Below the pieces are notes generated by a model. That model worked only from the letters and a program-made list of their open reading frames with translations. It was not told the DNA's origin and did no database searches. Below, one piece after another: positions 1-9,822 of a stretch of DNA of 64,000 bases (positions are counted from its first letter, which is position 1; every line of letters starts with the position of its first letter). A program made the translations under genes and the position numbers. Source of the DNA: Thermococcus sp. M39 (lineage in GTDB: Archaea; Methanobacteriota_B; Thermococci; Thermococcales; Thermococcaceae); assembly GCF_012027325.1 (NCBI RefSeq), contig NZ_SNUG01000002.1, positions 265,211-329,210 on the forward strand, in the 5' to 3' direction.

Positions 1-1
1 A

Positions 2-352
2 ATGCCAAGACAGATAAAAGCTAAGGGCAAGCATTTGGCAACATTTAGAGCTGAAGATGGACTATTGACACTTGGAATTGAAGGAGCAAAAAGACTTCAC
101 AAGATTCTGCCCTATCCAAGGATGAGAGTCGTTGTCAATGATGATGCAGAACCTTTCGCGAGGAAGGGAAAGAATGTCTTTGCAAAGTTCGTGATTGATG
201 CGGATGAGAACATAAGACCATATGATGAGGTCTTGGTTGTCAACAAAAACGATGAGCTTTTAGCCACTGGACAGACTCTGCTCAGTGGAAAAGAGCTTAA
301 GATATTCCAGCAAGGGTTAGCTGTGAAGGTGAGGAGGGGGATTGAGAAGTAG
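2..352 (+). CDS. tgtA: C-terminal part of archaeosine tRNA-guanine transglycosylase (PUA domain), partial
   Basis: The visible 116 residues resemble the C-terminal portion of archaeal TgtA, the enzyme that exchanges guanine 15 of tRNA for preQ0 on the way to archaeosine. The C-terminal PUA RNA-binding fold is recognisable: residues 40-115 carry the phrases RVVVNDDAEPFARKGKNVFAKF, IRPYDEVLVVN and the final GxxLLSGxE, then a basic end. An in-frame ATG sits at base 2. Full TgtA is near 580 residues, so the catalytic part most likely lies upstream of the window and this ATG is internal. A stand-alone PUA protein is the alternative. No trace of the catalytic TIM barrel can be checked here. Confidence 0.7.
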   Translation: MPRQIKAKGKHLATFRAEDGLLTLGIEGAKRLHKILPYPRMRVVVNDDAEPFARKGKNVFAKFVIDADENIRPYDEVLVVNKNDELLATGQTLLSGKELKIFQQGLAVKVRRGIEK

Positions 353-355
353 ATT

Positions 356-865
356 TTAAAGATATCCTCTCTTTTTGAGCCAATTTTTGACATCACGAGC
401 CAACCAACTCTCAGGAACCGGGAGAGCGAAGTCATATCCATATTTTTTAAAGAGTTCCCTACATTGTTGTTCAAATTCTTCTGCCATGTATTTGTAGCTA
501 ATAACAACAATCAACAAGTAGAACCTTCTCATAAACCACGGCTGTTTAACACATTCTTCGTCTCCTTTTTCTGCACATTCACTTTGAATACGAAGCGCTT
601 CCAAGTAGGGCTTCATAGCAAGGAAAGACTCCAAAATTAATCCACCAAATTGTTCTTGGACAAACCATTCCCCAACGAAGTTTCTATAGACAAAATATCC
701 AACTCTATTTAATGTTTTGCTCGCATTTCTAACTTTCTGCACTTTCTCTTTATCCTTCAAGAAATCTTCAACGGATAAACCGTTTAATCTCCACTGTGAA
801 ATATCTCTCAAGTCTTTTTTTGACCTTTTCGTCCATAAGCTCATAGACCGCTGAAATTGCCTCAA
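356..865 (-). pseudogene. C-terminal half of the same frameshifted protein
   Basis: The frame is open from 865 to the stop at 356. The natural protein probably joins it at the A7 run (815-821), giving DEKVKK followed by DLRDISQW. The residues upstream of that point (MRQFQRSMSLW...) would then be read-through of the wrong frame. The soluble half is helical and rich in aromatic and charged residues (VYRNFVGEWFVQEQFGG, QPWFMRRFYLL) with several cysteines. Function is unknown. The stop lies 3 nt from the end of the convergent tgtA. A sequencing error, a real inactivating indel, or transcriptional slippage on A7 are all possible. Confidence 0.5.
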
Positions 866-1052
866 AGTTCAACTCTCGAATTGCAATGTCTAATTCGTAG
901 ATAGTAACTGCCATTATAACAGTTGCCAAGGTTGAAGCTAGCGTTAGTATAACCAAGGTAGTATTAACGTCCCTAGTAATAACCCAAGCTAGCCCCGTTG
1001 CTAGTAGAATAATTCCAGCAGATAAAAAAGCAATACGCTTAATCCGCTCCAT
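768..1052 (-). pseudogene. N-terminal half of a frameshifted membrane-anchored protein
   Basis: This frame encodes 94 residues: two hydrophobic segments (about 7-26 and 31-50) followed by a charged helix that ends abruptly. The last part (NFEAISAVYELMDEKVKK) reads on smoothly into the frame that starts at 865 if one A is dropped from the run of seven A on the minus strand (window 815-821). After the run, this frame becomes an unrelated tail of about 14 residues. I read it as the 5' half of one gene whose 3' half is 356-820. The organisation (short membrane anchor plus soluble helical domain) recalls DUF4760-like proteins, but I cannot name the family firmly. Confidence 0.55.
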
Positions 1053-1058
1053 AATTCA

Positions 1059-2402
1059 TCACTCTAAAGGCGACCTTCCATATTTTATGAAAACTCTCAA
1101 CTCTTTGTTTTTCCTCTTTAAGTAGTTCATGAGAGCCTCAAGCTCTGCCTTAAAAGTCTTCTGCTCAATCTTTACTCCTTCATGCGCCCTCTGAAGAGGT
1201 CTTATATACCCACTACTCTCATGCCAGAGAAGCTTTCCTATGAGTTCATCGTCGATTGTGCGGTTAGATTGAAGCAGATATATAACTCCACCTTTCATTG
1301 TCCTGATGTAAGCTGATGGGACTCCTTTTTCTATGAACTCCTGAACAGTTGGGAAATATCTTCTCAAAACCCTCGGCAGACGATGGGCTATCTTCTTTTT
1401 CTCCTCGGCTTTCTCTGGGTCGTAAATTACGTAATAACCTGGAAGTTCTTCTCCATAAACCTTGAGCAGATAAGCATCAAGGAATGGAACATCAACAGCA
1501 CTGATGCCGAGCTTTGAAGTAATTTTTCTGTTGTAAAAGCTCTTTGCTATGTATATAAGTTCCCTCTGGAGAAGCTTTTCGAGAGAGTGGAGATATTCAA
1601 GATATCCCAAAACAACGTGGATGGTGTTCTTGGCATCTTCAAGAGTCAATGTCTTTTCTTCCCCATATTCGGAGAGATAGCGGTTTATAACATCCTCAAT
1701 GGTCTCTCCCCTTTCGGCAACCTCTTGAAGCGTGATTAATGAAACTTTCAATTTTCTAAGATTACTCGGGAGAGGCGCATCCCTGTATGTGTATCCCTCC
1801 ATGGCTTTATAAAACTCTGAGTATTCGTCCACCACTTCATCTGCCAATATCACGGACTCTCGGATTTCTCTCTTTTCTGCGAGCTTCCTTTCAAGCTCTT
1901 CATAGTGGTCATTAAGTTTATGGATAAAATCATCAATAAGCTGTTCTAAGCTTTTCTCGCCTAAAGCATTCATCACGGTAGTTATACCTCTTACACTCTC
2001 CGGATAAACCGGAGGTCTTGTTAAAGAACCTGTAAGTGTTCCATCCATTAAAATCATGTGCTCTTTAGTCCCAACTAAAGCACCAAGCTTGTTCTCAAGG
2101 GTTTCCATCTGCAACCTAATTATCTGGTCAGAGATTCCATGATTGTAAATCATAGCATTAGTATAAACCAAACGTGCGCTTTTGCCATTACCAAAGGCAA
2201 AGGATGCCACAGTATAGATTATCGTTCCGCTTAGCCTTGCCTTTCCTTGACTACCATCAACGGCATAAACTTTGCTCTCTTTCTTTTCTGGCAGAGGTTT
2301 CCACTCAATTTTTCCACTTAAAACATTCTCGGCCTCTCTAAGCTCATTAGTGAGCATGTTGAGAATTTTATCCGCTTGATCCTTCGAAATTAGGCGATAC
2401 AT
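1059..2402 (-). CDS. nurA: NurA 5'-3' nuclease
   Basis: NurA is the Mn-dependent 5'-3' ssDNA exonuclease/endonuclease that works with the HerA translocase and Mre11-Rad50 to resect DNA double-strand breaks and leave 3' tails for RadA. The 447-residue length is typical for Thermococcales. The first catalytic aspartate is in AVDGS (D49) and a second acidic strand is ILMDGT (D120); a further acidic motif is [10 protein letters not shown]. The ATG at 2402 directly abuts the rad50 stop codon, so the two are translated as one operon. It is the last gene of herA-mre11-rad50-nurA. Identity is secure from family similarity together with this context. Confidence 0.93.
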   Translation of the reverse strand: MYRLISKDQADKILNMLTNELREAENVLSGKIEWKPLPEKKESKVYAVDGSQGKARLSGTIIYTVASFAFGNGKSARLVYTNAMIYNHGISDQIIRLQMETLENKLGALVGTKEHMILMDGTLTGSLTRPPVYPESVRGITTVMNALGEKSLEQLIDDFIHKLNDHYEELERKLAEKREIRESVILADEVVDEYSEFYKAMEGYTYRDAPLPSNLRKLKVSLITLQEVAERGETIEDVINRYLSEYGEEKTLTLEDAKNTIHVVLGYLEYLHSLEKLLQRELIYIAKSFYNRKITSKLGISAVDVPFLDAYLLKVYGEELPGYYVIYDPEKAEEKKKIAHRLPRVLRRYFPTVQEFIEKGVPSAYIRTMKGGVIYLLQSNRTIDDELIGKLLWHESSGYIRPLQRAHEGVKIEQKTFKAELEALMNYLKRKNKELRVFIKYGRSPLE

Positions 2403-5054
2403 TCAGCTCACCTCGACCTCTTCCACTTTCGAGACCCCATTCTCAAGTCTAACCCTAATGACCCTGTCTGCAGCGTCCTTCAGCTCCTCATCGTGAGAAA
2501 CTATGATTACCTGCGGAATTCTCCTAAGGTAGCGTTCCATTATATCAATGAGCCTTCTTCTCCTCTCGTCATCAAGATAAGGCGTTGGCTCGTCCATTAT
2601 AAGTAGAGGAATTTCCCCAGCCAGATACAAGGACAAAGCCAGTCTAAATGCCAATCCAAGTGCTATCCTTTCACCACCACTTAAGAATGATAAATCCCTT
2701 TCCTTTCCATCGTAAATAACGCCAAGAACAACCTTGTTCTCCTTAGCCCTTACAGTTATCCCTGAATACTTCTCCTCTGTCAGCTCCTCAAAGATTTCAC
2801 TTGCATATTCTCCAACTTTTGCCAAAGCATCTTCCTTGAGAATATTCTTGAACATTCTGACTTTTTCTCTCAGCTCTTGAACTCTCTCACGGGCTTTCTT
2901 TAAGTCTTCAAGCTCTTTTCTCTTGATTTTGACGTTTTCCTTCTCATTCCTTAAGTTCTCTAAGTTTTTAATCAGCTCTTCTTTCCTCTTTTCAAGATTT
3001 TCGAGCTCAGTTTCTGCCTTTATAAGTGCCCCTCTCTTTTCAATGTACTCTTTTCTAACTCTTTCATGTTCATCTTTGCTGTAATCCTTCTCAAGTCTCT
3101 CTAACCTTTCCTTTATCTCAGAAAGAGCTTTTTCCAGCTCAGCTTTTTTCTCTTTAAGGATATCTAATTCGTTCTTGTCCCTTTGAAGACGTTCTTTCTC
3201 AGCTTTGAGTTCTTTCTCCGAGTTCAAGAGCTTTAGATATTTTTCATAAATTGGTTTCAACCTCTCAATCTCAGCTTTTAGAGTGTCGATGTTCTCAAAT
3301 CCGAGATTTTTAAGTTTAGCTTCATATTCATATAGATTGGCTTTGATTTCCGAAATCTTTCTCTCCAAATAGGTTTTCTTCTTCTCCAAGGCAGTTTTTT
3401 TCTTCAGTTCATCTTGAATGCTCCTTAATCTTCCCTCAAGCTTGTTCTTCTCAGCAGAGAGGTTTTCATACTTCTTAACTTTCTCCTCAAGTTCCTTGAG
3501 GTCAAATTCAGAGATTCTCTTCTCATTTTCTCGTATTTGATTGAGAATCTCCTCGTTAGTTATAACATCCTTCTCCTTTTTTAGTATCTTCTCAATGTTT
3601 ACAAGCTCAGCCCTAAGTTCCTTTTCTCTCCTCATAAGCTGCTCCATTTCTTTTGCATAGCTCTCAATTTCCAGAGTGTATTTTTTGATTAAATCTTCCC
3701 TATGCTCGTCTGTTAGTTCAGCTCCACAAACTGGACATTTGCCCCTAGCTTTCCTAAGCTCCAAAATAGCCTTGTTCTTCTCACTTGTGGCATTTTTTAA
3801 CTCTCCCTTTTTCTCTCCAATTTCTTCGATCTCCCTAAGAATTTCCTCTTTTCTTTGCTTGGCGTTTTCAATTTCAGCTTTGAGCTTTTTGAGTTCATCT
3901 TCACTTAAGCTAAGCCTTTTTCTGAGGGATTCAATCGTCTTTTTAATTCTTAAGGCTTCATCATACTGCTTGGCATATTCCTCCAGTTCTCCAAGCTGTT
4001 CGTCAATTTCGGATATTTTCTCTTGTAATTCCTCAAGTTCCTCTGCCTTTCTCTCCAGCTCCTTAAGTCTTTCCTCAATCTGAGCTATCTGACCCTCATA
4101 ACCTTTAATCTCTCTTTCTGCCTTGGCTTTCACATCGCTGTACTCTCTATAAAATTCTTCAAGCTCTTTGTATCTTTCTGCTTCGGGCTTAATTTTCTCA
4201 AGCTCTTTGGCTTTTTCTTCAAGTTCTTTAACCTTTGACTCCCTCTCAGCTATGGAAGTAGTAAGGGAATTTATCTTTGCGTTTGTTCCTTCAAGAGATT
4301 TCTCAATCCCAGACTTGCTTTCTTTTAACTTCTCAAGCTCTTCAGCAAGCTTGTCAAGCTCGTCTAATTTTTTCTCAAGCTCCTCAACTTCCCTTCTAAG
4401 TTTTGGAATTTGAGGAGAAAGCTCATTTATCTGATTAATAGCACCACTTAGTTCTTTCTCAGCCTCTCTAATCATATCATCTATGTTCTTCATTGCGTTC
4501 AAGTATTCTTCAATTCCTTTAATTTTGGAGTCTATTACTTTTCTGACCTCAAGGAGATTTTTATATGCGTTTTCGTATTTATCAAGCCCCAATACTTTCC
4601 TCACAACTTTTTCTCTACTTTCATCACTCTCGAGTATTGCATCAATCTCCCCCTGTCTTATGTAAATTGCATTGACAAAAATGTCATAAGGAATAAGTTT
4701 TTCCATCCAGTCTCTCACAGCTTTTTGATTAGCCTCGGTTACATAGTGCCAAGTGCCGTCGTAGTACTTAGCAAAGGCAATACCCCTCGTTATGTTGCGG
4801 TGAACTTGATATTTCACTCCATCTTTTTCGAAGAATATCGTTATCTCTGTGCTTTTTCCATTAACACGGAAGAAGCTATCTTTTTTGAGGTCTTTAGGTT
4901 TTGTAGGCCAGTATAAGCCGATGAGAATTGCATCAAGCAGAGAGCTTTTTCCAGACCCATTCTGACCTATTATCAGATTTATTCCAGACGTAAAAGTTAC
5001 TTTAGTAAATTCATGAGAGCGAAAGTCTCTCACAATGATTTTTTCAATTCTCAT
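2403..5054 (-). CDS. rad50: Rad50 SMC-like ATPase of the Mre11-Rad50 complex
   Basis: ATPase that clamps and tethers DNA ends together with Mre11. At 883 residues it matches Pyrococcus Rad50. Visible motifs: N-terminal Walker A (GQNGSGKSS, residues 30-38), a long coiled coil rich in Lys/Glu/Leu (about 170-730) interrupted near residue 440 by the zinc hook CPVC, the ABC signature LSGGERIALG (about 787) and Walker B LLIMDEPT (about 817). The start lies 4 nt beyond the mre11 stop and the stop touches the nurA start. The coiled coil causes several long opposite-strand open frames that are only codon shadows. Confidence 0.96.
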   Translation of the reverse strand: MRIEKIIVRDFRSHEFTKVTFTSGINLIIGQNGSGKSSLLDAILIGLYWPTKPKDLKKDSFFRVNGKSTEITIFFEKDGVKYQVHRNITRGIAFAKYYDGTWHYVTEANQKAVRDWMEKLIPYDIFVNAIYIRQGEIDAILESDESREKVVRKVLGLDKYENAYKNLLEVRKVIDSKIKGIEEYLNAMKNIDDMIREAEKELSGAINQINELSPQIPKLRREVEELEKKLDELDKLAEELEKLKESKSGIEKSLEGTNAKINSLTTSIAERESKVKELEEKAKELEKIKPEAERYKELEEFYREYSDVKAKAEREIKGYEGQIAQIEERLKELERKAEELEELQEKISEIDEQLGELEEYAKQYDEALRIKKTIESLRKRLSLSEDELKKLKAEIENAKQRKEEILREIEEIGEKKGELKNATSEKNKAILELRKARGKCPVCGAELTDEHREDLIKKYTLEIESYAKEMEQLMRREKELRAELVNIEKILKKEKDVITNEEILNQIRENEKRISEFDLKELEEKVKKYENLSAEKNKLEGRLRSIQDELKKKTALEKKKTYLERKISEIKANLYEYEAKLKNLGFENIDTLKAEIERLKPIYEKYLKLLNSEKELKAEKERLQRDKNELDILKEKKAELEKALSEIKERLERLEKDYSKDEHERVRKEYIEKRGALIKAETELENLEKRKEELIKNLENLRNEKENVKIKRKELEDLKKARERVQELREKVRMFKNILKEDALAKVGEYASEIFEELTEEKYSGITVRAKENKVVLGVIYDGKERDLSFLSGGERIALGLAFRLALSLYLAGEIPLLIMDEPTPYLDDERRRRLIDIMERYLRRIPQVIIVSHDEELKDAADRVIRVRLENGVSKVEEVEVS

Positions 5055-5058
5055 ATTC

Positions 5059-6390
5059 TCACCCCCTCAACCAAGCCAAAATGTCAGATTTCTTCTTCGG
5101 GGGGATGCTTTTCACTTTTTTCTCGGTTTTTTGCACCTTTACCTCTCTTTCCACTTGTGGCTCTGTCTTTTGGAGCTTTTCTTCTGTCTTTTCCTTCTCA
5201 ACGACTTTCTCACCAGTACTAATAGACTCATCAATGCCTTCTAAAATTAGCCTTATTATTTCATCGAACTCCTCAAAGTCCTTCTCTCCAACTCTCTCAA
5301 TTACCTTAAGCTCTATAGGTGTAAAAAACTCGCTTGCAGTTGTCCCTTTTGCCTTCAAGAGAGAAACTTTACCGAACTTTGTCCTTATGTAAAGATATTT
5401 AACCTTGAAAACATCATGAAGGAAAGAAACGTCAAAAGGCTTTTCCCATTCAATATGAACTCTTAAGAATGCCTCACTCGGTATCTTTGCCACTAACCTT
5501 TTCAGCTCCCTTCTTGCAACACTCTCATTTGCCTTTATCCTAATATCATAGAAAGGTCTGACGTCTAATTTAATAAACTGAGGCTTAAAGTCTTCAACTA
5601 TCAAAAAGCCCTTGTCCTCTCCAGCTTGAGGTAAGAACTTATTTCCATCCCATCTATATCTTATCTCATAATCCCCAAAGTCCCACCTCTGCAATGAACC
5701 TGGGTAAGCTACGATGCCAAAACCTTTACTAGTCTGCCACCTCTTGTGTATATGACCCATTGCGTAATAGAGAAATCCATCTGGCAAGTCTTCAAGGCTT
5801 ATCTCAAAGTAATCTCTCTGGGTTTCAAGATAAAGCTTGTCCATCATCTCCCTTATTCCTTGATGGAGCATCAATATGGCATCTCCACTTGGTTTGAAAT
5901 AATCGCTGAGCTTATTTCTCTCAAACCATGCGGCACTCATGAACTTCATTCCGTAAATCTCAATGCTCTTATTCCCTTTCTCAAAAATTCCCTTGACAAT
6001 TAATTTTCCGTTGACTTTCTCCGTAGTTTGATATTTATTCTCCTTTTTTTCCTCGCTGAATCCAAGGAGATAAATCAACCCCAAAGACTCAAGAAGATGA
6101 TAGGCAGAGATTTTTTTCTGGGTTCTATCGTGATTTCCCTCAATGGCAAAAACTGGAATGTTGGCTTCTTTTGGAATTGACAAAATATCAATAGCATCTT
6201 TAATAGTCTGAGGGCTTGGATTACTCCTGTGGAATAAATCTCCAGCTATCAAGATAAAATCAACTTTCTCCTCAATTGCTTTTTTTATCGCCATTTCAAA
6301 GGCTTCTCTAAACTCTTCAGCTCTATAGGGCAAGCGGTACTGCTCAAATCCAAGATGGACGTCAGCAATGTGAGCAAATTTAAAGGTCAT
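5059..6390 (-). CDS. mre11: Mre11 DNA double-strand break repair nuclease
   Basis: Phosphoesterase-type nuclease with Mn-dependent 3'-5' exonuclease and endonuclease activity, partner of Rad50. The metallophosphatase motifs appear in order: HIADVHLG (7-14), AGDLFH (about 49-54), EGNHDRT (about 84-90), LHQG and GHIH. After the capping domain the last 75 residues form a charged Lys/Glu tail ending in a short basic and hydrophobic piece ([10 protein letters not shown]). Length 443 is close to the family norm. The ATG overlaps the 3' end of herA by 11 nt, showing translational coupling within the operon. Confidence 0.95.
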   Translation of the reverse strand: MTFKFAHIADVHLGFEQYRLPYRAEEFREAFEMAIKKAIEEKVDFILIAGDLFHRSNPSPQTIKDAIDILSIPKEANIPVFAIEGNHDRTQKKISAYHLLESLGLIYLLGFSEEKKENKYQTTEKVNGKLIVKGIFEKGNKSIEIYGMKFMSAAWFERNKLSDYFKPSGDAILMLHQGIREMMDKLYLETQRDYFEISLEDLPDGFLYYAMGHIHKRWQTSKGFGIVAYPGSLQRWDFGDYEIRYRWDGNKFLPQAGEDKGFLIVEDFKPQFIKLDVRPFYDIRIKANESVARRELKRLVAKIPSEAFLRVHIEWEKPFDVSFLHDVFKVKYLYIRTKFGKVSLLKAKGTTASEFFTPIELKVIERVGEKDFEEFDEIIRLILEGIDESISTGEKVVEKEKTEEKLQKTEPQVEREVKVQKTEKKVKSIPPKKKSDILAWLRG

Positions 6391-8113
6391 ACTCTATCCC
6401 CTCATCCTCATAAATTTGCTGAATTTCCCTCTCCTTTTCTTCTTCTTCAGCCCTCTTGAGCCATCTTGAGACAACTCCTATATCTTCACCACCGTAATCT
6501 CCGCCTTTAGATTTGAAGTTGTGTATTTTGACCAAAGCGGGCAGAGCAATTGCTTGACCAACTATTACAGCCTCACCTTTACCGAGAGAGGCAATATCTG
6601 AGAGCAAATCAGAGCTCAGTTGCTCACTCGCTTTGAGAACATAATCTTGGTCTTTTGGATTCACAATCCTTAAAATTATCTTCGTGTTTGTTTGACTCAA
6701 GACATCTTCATTGAGCTTATTTGGTCTTTGAGACACTATTCCCAAACCAACTCCAAATTTTCTACCTTCCCTTGCAATCCTGCTTAAAATTCTCACAGCG
6801 TCATTGTGCTCTCCTTGTGGAGCAAAGATGTGAGCCTCTTCCACAATCAGAAGGATTGGTTCAGCGAGAGCTTTGCTCTTAGCTTCAATATCCCTCATAG
6901 TTTTCTCAAGCTCTCTCATTTCTTCTTCTAGCTTTGAAGTTCTGGCAACTCTGCTTTCTCTCAGTTCTTCTTTTATACGTTCAAGCTTCTTCCTTGCTTT
7001 TTCATAATCCACTCTCGCCTCAAATATAGCATGCAGAAGCTTACCAACGACAACTTTCATCTGCCCCTCATCTAAAGGACCCAAATCGATGACATTAGCT
7101 TTACCCGGCTCAATCTGGGAAATTAAATCCTCACTCGTCAATAGTGCTCCATAGTTTCTTAAGAATCTTCTGATTCTCAGGACAACTCCTCTCAAAGTAT
7201 CAACTCTCTCTGACTTGAGTTCCTCAGTAAGATAACTCTGCTTTGCTCCATCCCAGTATCTTGCTTCCTTATGCCTTATCCAATCGCTTATTGTTTCCAT
7301 AAGCTTTTCGATAATCTCTCTGCCACCTAGGTTTGGATAGTCATGCTTAACGGTTTCCCAAGCTTTGGCCAAGAATTCTCTCTGAATTGTTGCATTCTTT
7401 GCAACCTCAATTAAATCAGCTAATTCCTCACTGTCCATCTCCTCTGGTCTTATTTTAGCTTCAATTATCTTGACATACTCTTTTCCAGTATTTGGAAGCT
7501 TTAGCTTAATGTAATCTCCATGAGGATCGAGAACAACAACTGTGCCTCTAAGCTTTTCAACAATCTGACTAATCATCACAGCCACAGTATTTGATTTGCC
7601 AGCACCTGTAACAGCTAAAACTGCAAAATGCCTTGAAACGAGTTCATCAGCATTTAGATAAATTGGAACACTTTCTCTCAAAAGAAGATTTCCAATCTCT
7701 ATGTATCCAACTCCGGGATTGTATATTGCCTTGAGAACTTCATCGCTTAGACGATACACCTTCCTACCATTGGGAATAGGAACTCTATTTGGCAAAACTT
7801 CAACTTTTTTCCCGTTAATTTTGATTTTACCAAGAATTCTTACAGTAGCTATAAGTTCTTCATTAGCTTCAATACTATCTCCATATTGTTCTAAATCCAG
7901 CTGAAGAGCATGATAGGTGCTTTTTCCTCCGCTGAGAAGCCAGTTTATATTTTCAAGCTTTCTAATATTGCCAATAACCCACTCACCCTCCCTATTTTGA
8001 GCAACAACAAATTCTCCAAATCGTAATTCAGCGTCTGGCTGAGCAGAGAATGTATAATTTGTGACAGTTGCCTCACCTCTGACTATACCAACGACCTCTT
8101 CTGTTATTTTCAT
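6380..8113 (-). CDS. herA: HerA bipolar DNA helicase/translocase
   Basis: Hexameric FtsK/HerA-superfamily ATPase that drives NurA in break resection. The protein is 577 residues long with the N-terminal HAS-barrel (1-100), Walker A TGAGKSN (169-175), an inserted helical region (about 200-400), Walker [10 protein letters not shown] (about 425), and a downstream [19 protein letters not shown] segment with the arginine-finger region. The ATG at 8113 is preceded by the minus-strand sequence GGTGGTAAC, a fair ribosome-binding site. It is the first gene of the operon; the next element upstream is an sRNA gene on the same strand. Confidence 0.95.
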   Translation of the reverse strand: MKITEEVVGIVRGEATVTNYTFSAQPDAELRFGEFVVAQNREGEWVIGNIRKLENINWLLSGGKSTYHALQLDLEQYGDSIEANEELIATVRILGKIKINGKKVEVLPNRVPIPNGRKVYRLSDEVLKAIYNPGVGYIEIGNLLLRESVPIYLNADELVSRHFAVLAVTGAGKSNTVAVMISQIVEKLRGTVVVLDPHGDYIKLKLPNTGKEYVKIIEAKIRPEEMDSEELADLIEVAKNATIQREFLAKAWETVKHDYPNLGGREIIEKLMETISDWIRHKEARYWDGAKQSYLTEELKSERVDTLRGVVLRIRRFLRNYGALLTSEDLISQIEPGKANVIDLGPLDEGQMKVVVGKLLHAIFEARVDYEKARKKLERIKEELRESRVARTSKLEEEMRELEKTMRDIEAKSKALAEPILLIVEEAHIFAPQGEHNDAVRILSRIAREGRKFGVGLGIVSQRPNKLNEDVLSQTNTKIILRIVNPKDQDYVLKASEQLSSDLLSDIASLGKGEAVIVGQAIALPALVKIHNFKSKGGDYGGEDIGVVSRWLKRAEEEEKEREIQQIYEDEGIEYDL

Positions 8114-8177
8114 GTTACCACCTTCTCATAATTACTCTCGATGTGAATATAAATCTTTGTCAATAAACAAAAGGAGA

Positions 8178-8236
8178 AATCAGCCAGGAATCCGTTCATC
8201 ATCTTGTCATCAGAATCAAGGGCACTCATCACTGAG
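8178..8236 (-). ncRNA. C/D-box guide sRNA (2'-O-methylation), double guide
   Basis: On the minus strand the elements occur in canonical order: C box GTGATGA (8226-8232), a 12-nt guide, D' box CTGA (8210-8213), C' box ATGATGA (8196-8202), a 12-nt guide, D box CTGA (8180-8183). Size is about 55-60 nt, normal for archaeal C/D sRNAs. The guide before box D (ACGGATTCCTGG) pairs with 23S rRNA at 28050-28061 of this window: ten Watson-Crick pairs (CAGGAATCCG) plus a G-U. By the box D+5 rule the methylated base would be G at 28054. The guide before D' has an 8-nt match (CAAGGGCA) at 28071-28078, only about 10 nt further on, but with mismatches next to the box. Ends are estimates. Confidence 0.82.
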
Positions 8237-8249
8237 CATACTTCCCAGC

Positions 8250-8264
8250 TGGCTCTTTTAAATC
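8250..8264 (-). promoter_or_regulatory. TATA-type promoter of the C/D sRNA gene
   Basis: The minus strand reads AGATTTAAAAGAGCC here. The A/T core (about 8254-8262) lies roughly 23-26 nt upstream of the expected sRNA 5' end near 8235, the usual archaeal TATA-to-start distance. This suggests the sRNA is transcribed on its own rather than processed from an mRNA. Confidence 0.5.
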
Positions 8265-8307
8265 TTGCTCCCAAAATGTTAAAAGCCATCAAAGAGTAAA
8301 TTAAAAT

Positions 8308-8817
8308 ATGAACGCCTCCTCAAGAGACCTGTCACAAATGAAAAGAATTCCTCTAAGTTTAGTTGCCATCAGGCCTGCAAAGCTTTTTGATTTACCAGAG
8401 ATAGTTAGGATAGAGCACCAATCATTCAGAGAACAGTATCCGAGAGGACTTTTCATGATCTTCTTAGAGAACAATCCGGACACTTTTTTAGTAGCCGAGT
8501 ACAATGGGAAAGTTGTGGGCTATGTTATGGCATATCTAAAGCCGGATTTAGAAGGGCACGTGATGAGCATAGCCGTTGATCCCATTTATAGGGGAAATGG
8601 CATAGGTAAAGCTTTGATGACTTCGGTAATTAATAAACTCATAGAAAAAGGAGCTAGATACATAGGATTGGAGGTTAGGGTTAGCAATGAAAGGGCGATA
8701 AAGCTTTATGAAACCCTTGGATTTAGAAAGGTAAAGAGGATCATCGGCTACTATTCAGATGGAGAAGATGCATATTACATGGTCTTACCAGTGAATGAAT
8801 GGAGGGGAGGGAATTGA
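8308..8817 (+). CDS. rimI: RimI/ArdI-type N-terminal protein acetyltransferase (GNAT)
   Basis: GNAT-fold enzyme transferring acetyl from acetyl-CoA to protein N-termini, in archaea of the RimI/Naa10-like type. Visible features: RPAKLFDLPEIVRIEHQSF at the N-terminus, the acetyl-CoA loop Q/RxxGxG/A seen as RGNGIGKALM, and the C-terminal LEVRVSNERAIKLYETLGF typical of RimI. The start is uncertain: ATG 8308 or ATG 8338 (MKRIPLSL), neither with a clear ribosome-binding site. The 3' end overlaps endA by 19 nt, so the two are cotranscribed. Confidence 0.87.
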   Translation: MNASSRDLSQMKRIPLSLVAIRPAKLFDLPEIVRIEHQSFREQYPRGLFMIFLENNPDTFLVAEYNGKVVGYVMAYLKPDLEGHVMSIAVDPIYRGNGIGKALMTSVINKLIEKGARYIGLEVRVSNERAIKLYETLGFRKVKRIIGYYSDGEDAYYMVLPVNEWRGGN

Positions 8818-9329
8818 AGGAACCAATTGCTTTTTATCTAAGCGGAGAAAGGGTTTTCAGTGAAAGAGAGAAGGCAATAAATCAGTTTTACAACAAGCGG
8901 TATTTTGGGGAGGTCATCAACGGAAAGCTTTTCTTATCCCTAATTGAGGCTGCGTATTTGGTGGATAAAGGGAAGATTAAAGTCTTTGATGGGGATAGGG
9001 AGCTGAGCTTGAGAGAGCTTTTTGATTTAGGAAAGAAGAAAGACGAGCAGTTTGATCTGAAGTTTTTAGTCTATAAAGACTTAAGAGATAGGGGATATGT
9101 TGTGAAAACTGCCCTCAAATATGGCTCTCACTTTAGAGTTTATCGCAAAGGGATGGAGGAACATTCAGATTGGCTCATTTGGGTTGTAAATGAGAGCCAA
9201 AAAATGTTTCCAAATGATTTAACGTCAAGGGTGAGAGTTGCACATGGAGTGAGGAAGAAAATGATCATGGCGGTTGTTGATGAAGACAACGACATTGTAT
9301 ATTACCAGATCGAGAGGGTGAAGTTTTAA
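8799..9329 (+). CDS. endA: tRNA-splicing endonuclease EndA
   Basis: Homodimer-type archaeal endonuclease that cuts the bulge-helix-bulge motif in pre-tRNAs and also in the processing stems of pre-rRNA, such as those in this window. The 176-residue length fits the alpha2 class. The C-terminal catalytic domain shows the Tyr in YGSHFRVY, the His in RVAHGVRKK and a following Lys. The start overlaps the acetyltransferase gene, and GGAGGG at 8801-8806 lies inside the overlap, so the ATG at 8799 could alternatively be replaced by a start just after it (for example TTG near 8814). No frame damage. Confidence 0.93.
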   Translation: MEGRELKEPIAFYLSGERVFSEREKAINQFYNKRYFGEVINGKLFLSLIEAAYLVDKGKIKVFDGDRELSLRELFDLGKKKDEQFDLKFLVYKDLRDRGYVVKTALKYGSHFRVYRKGMEEHSDWLIWVVNESQKMFPNDLTSRVRVAHGVRKKMIMAVVDEDNDIVYYQIERVKF

Positions 9330-9330
9330 G

Positions 9331-9822
9331 TTAAAGTTTGAGCTCTCCAAATTCTCTTTTGAGGATGCTCAGCTCTCTTGTGTCGAATATTTCTTCTTTA
9401 ATTGGGACTACAATAATAGTATTATTCATAACTGCATAGTCCTTTAGAGCAGTTAAAAACTTGAAAACAGGTATGAACCCATTTTCTAAAACCAAATACT
9501 CAAGGCCATCGAAGAGTACCACTTTTGGATTTTTATTTTTCTTCATGAAATTTACCAATGTATGAAGCAGAAATTCTAGCCTGTGAGGATGAATCGTGCT
9601 CTTTCCTTCGATTTTTGTGAGCCACAAAACTGGTGTCTTTTCAAGTTTGAAGTTTTTGCGCAGTGTATCTGGTGAAATCCTTGAAATTATAACTCCAGCC
9701 CTTCCTTTCAATAATTTGAGAAAAGCAGGGTAGCATTCTTCAACTTTACAAAGATAAATCCCAGCAGGAATCTCTTCATAAGTCTCGTCACTTTCAAATT
9801 CAACTATAGGAACAAAGTTCAT
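9331..9822 (-). CDS. DUF835 domain protein (soluble half of a split pair)
   Basis: DUF835 proteins are archaeal signalling-type P-loop-like domains of unknown biochemical role. Characteristic pieces are present: GIYLCKVEE, GVIISRISPDTLRKNF, VLWLTKIEG, VVLFDGLEYLVLENGF, FLTALKDYAVMNNTIIVVP and the C-terminal LSILKREFGEL. The 163-residue protein begins at an ATG that lies inside the last codons of the upstream membrane protein (23-nt overlap). The fused paralogue at 15941-16855 carries the same two parts in a single chain, so this pair probably functions as one membrane-bound unit. The start could be a reinitiation or frameshift site. Confidence 0.8.
   Translation of the reverse strand: MNFVPIVEFESDETYEEIPAGIYLCKVEECYPAFLKLLKGRAGVIISRISPDTLRKNFKLEKTPVLWLTKIEGKSTIHPHRLEFLLHTLVNFMKKNKNPKVVLFDGLEYLVLENGFIPVFKFLTALKDYAVMNNTIIVVPIKEEIFDTRELSILKREFGELKL

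Noticed and set aside
8110-8292. 60-codon minus frame upstream of herA
   Set aside because: It overlaps the C/D sRNA, and its codons have no protein-like pattern.
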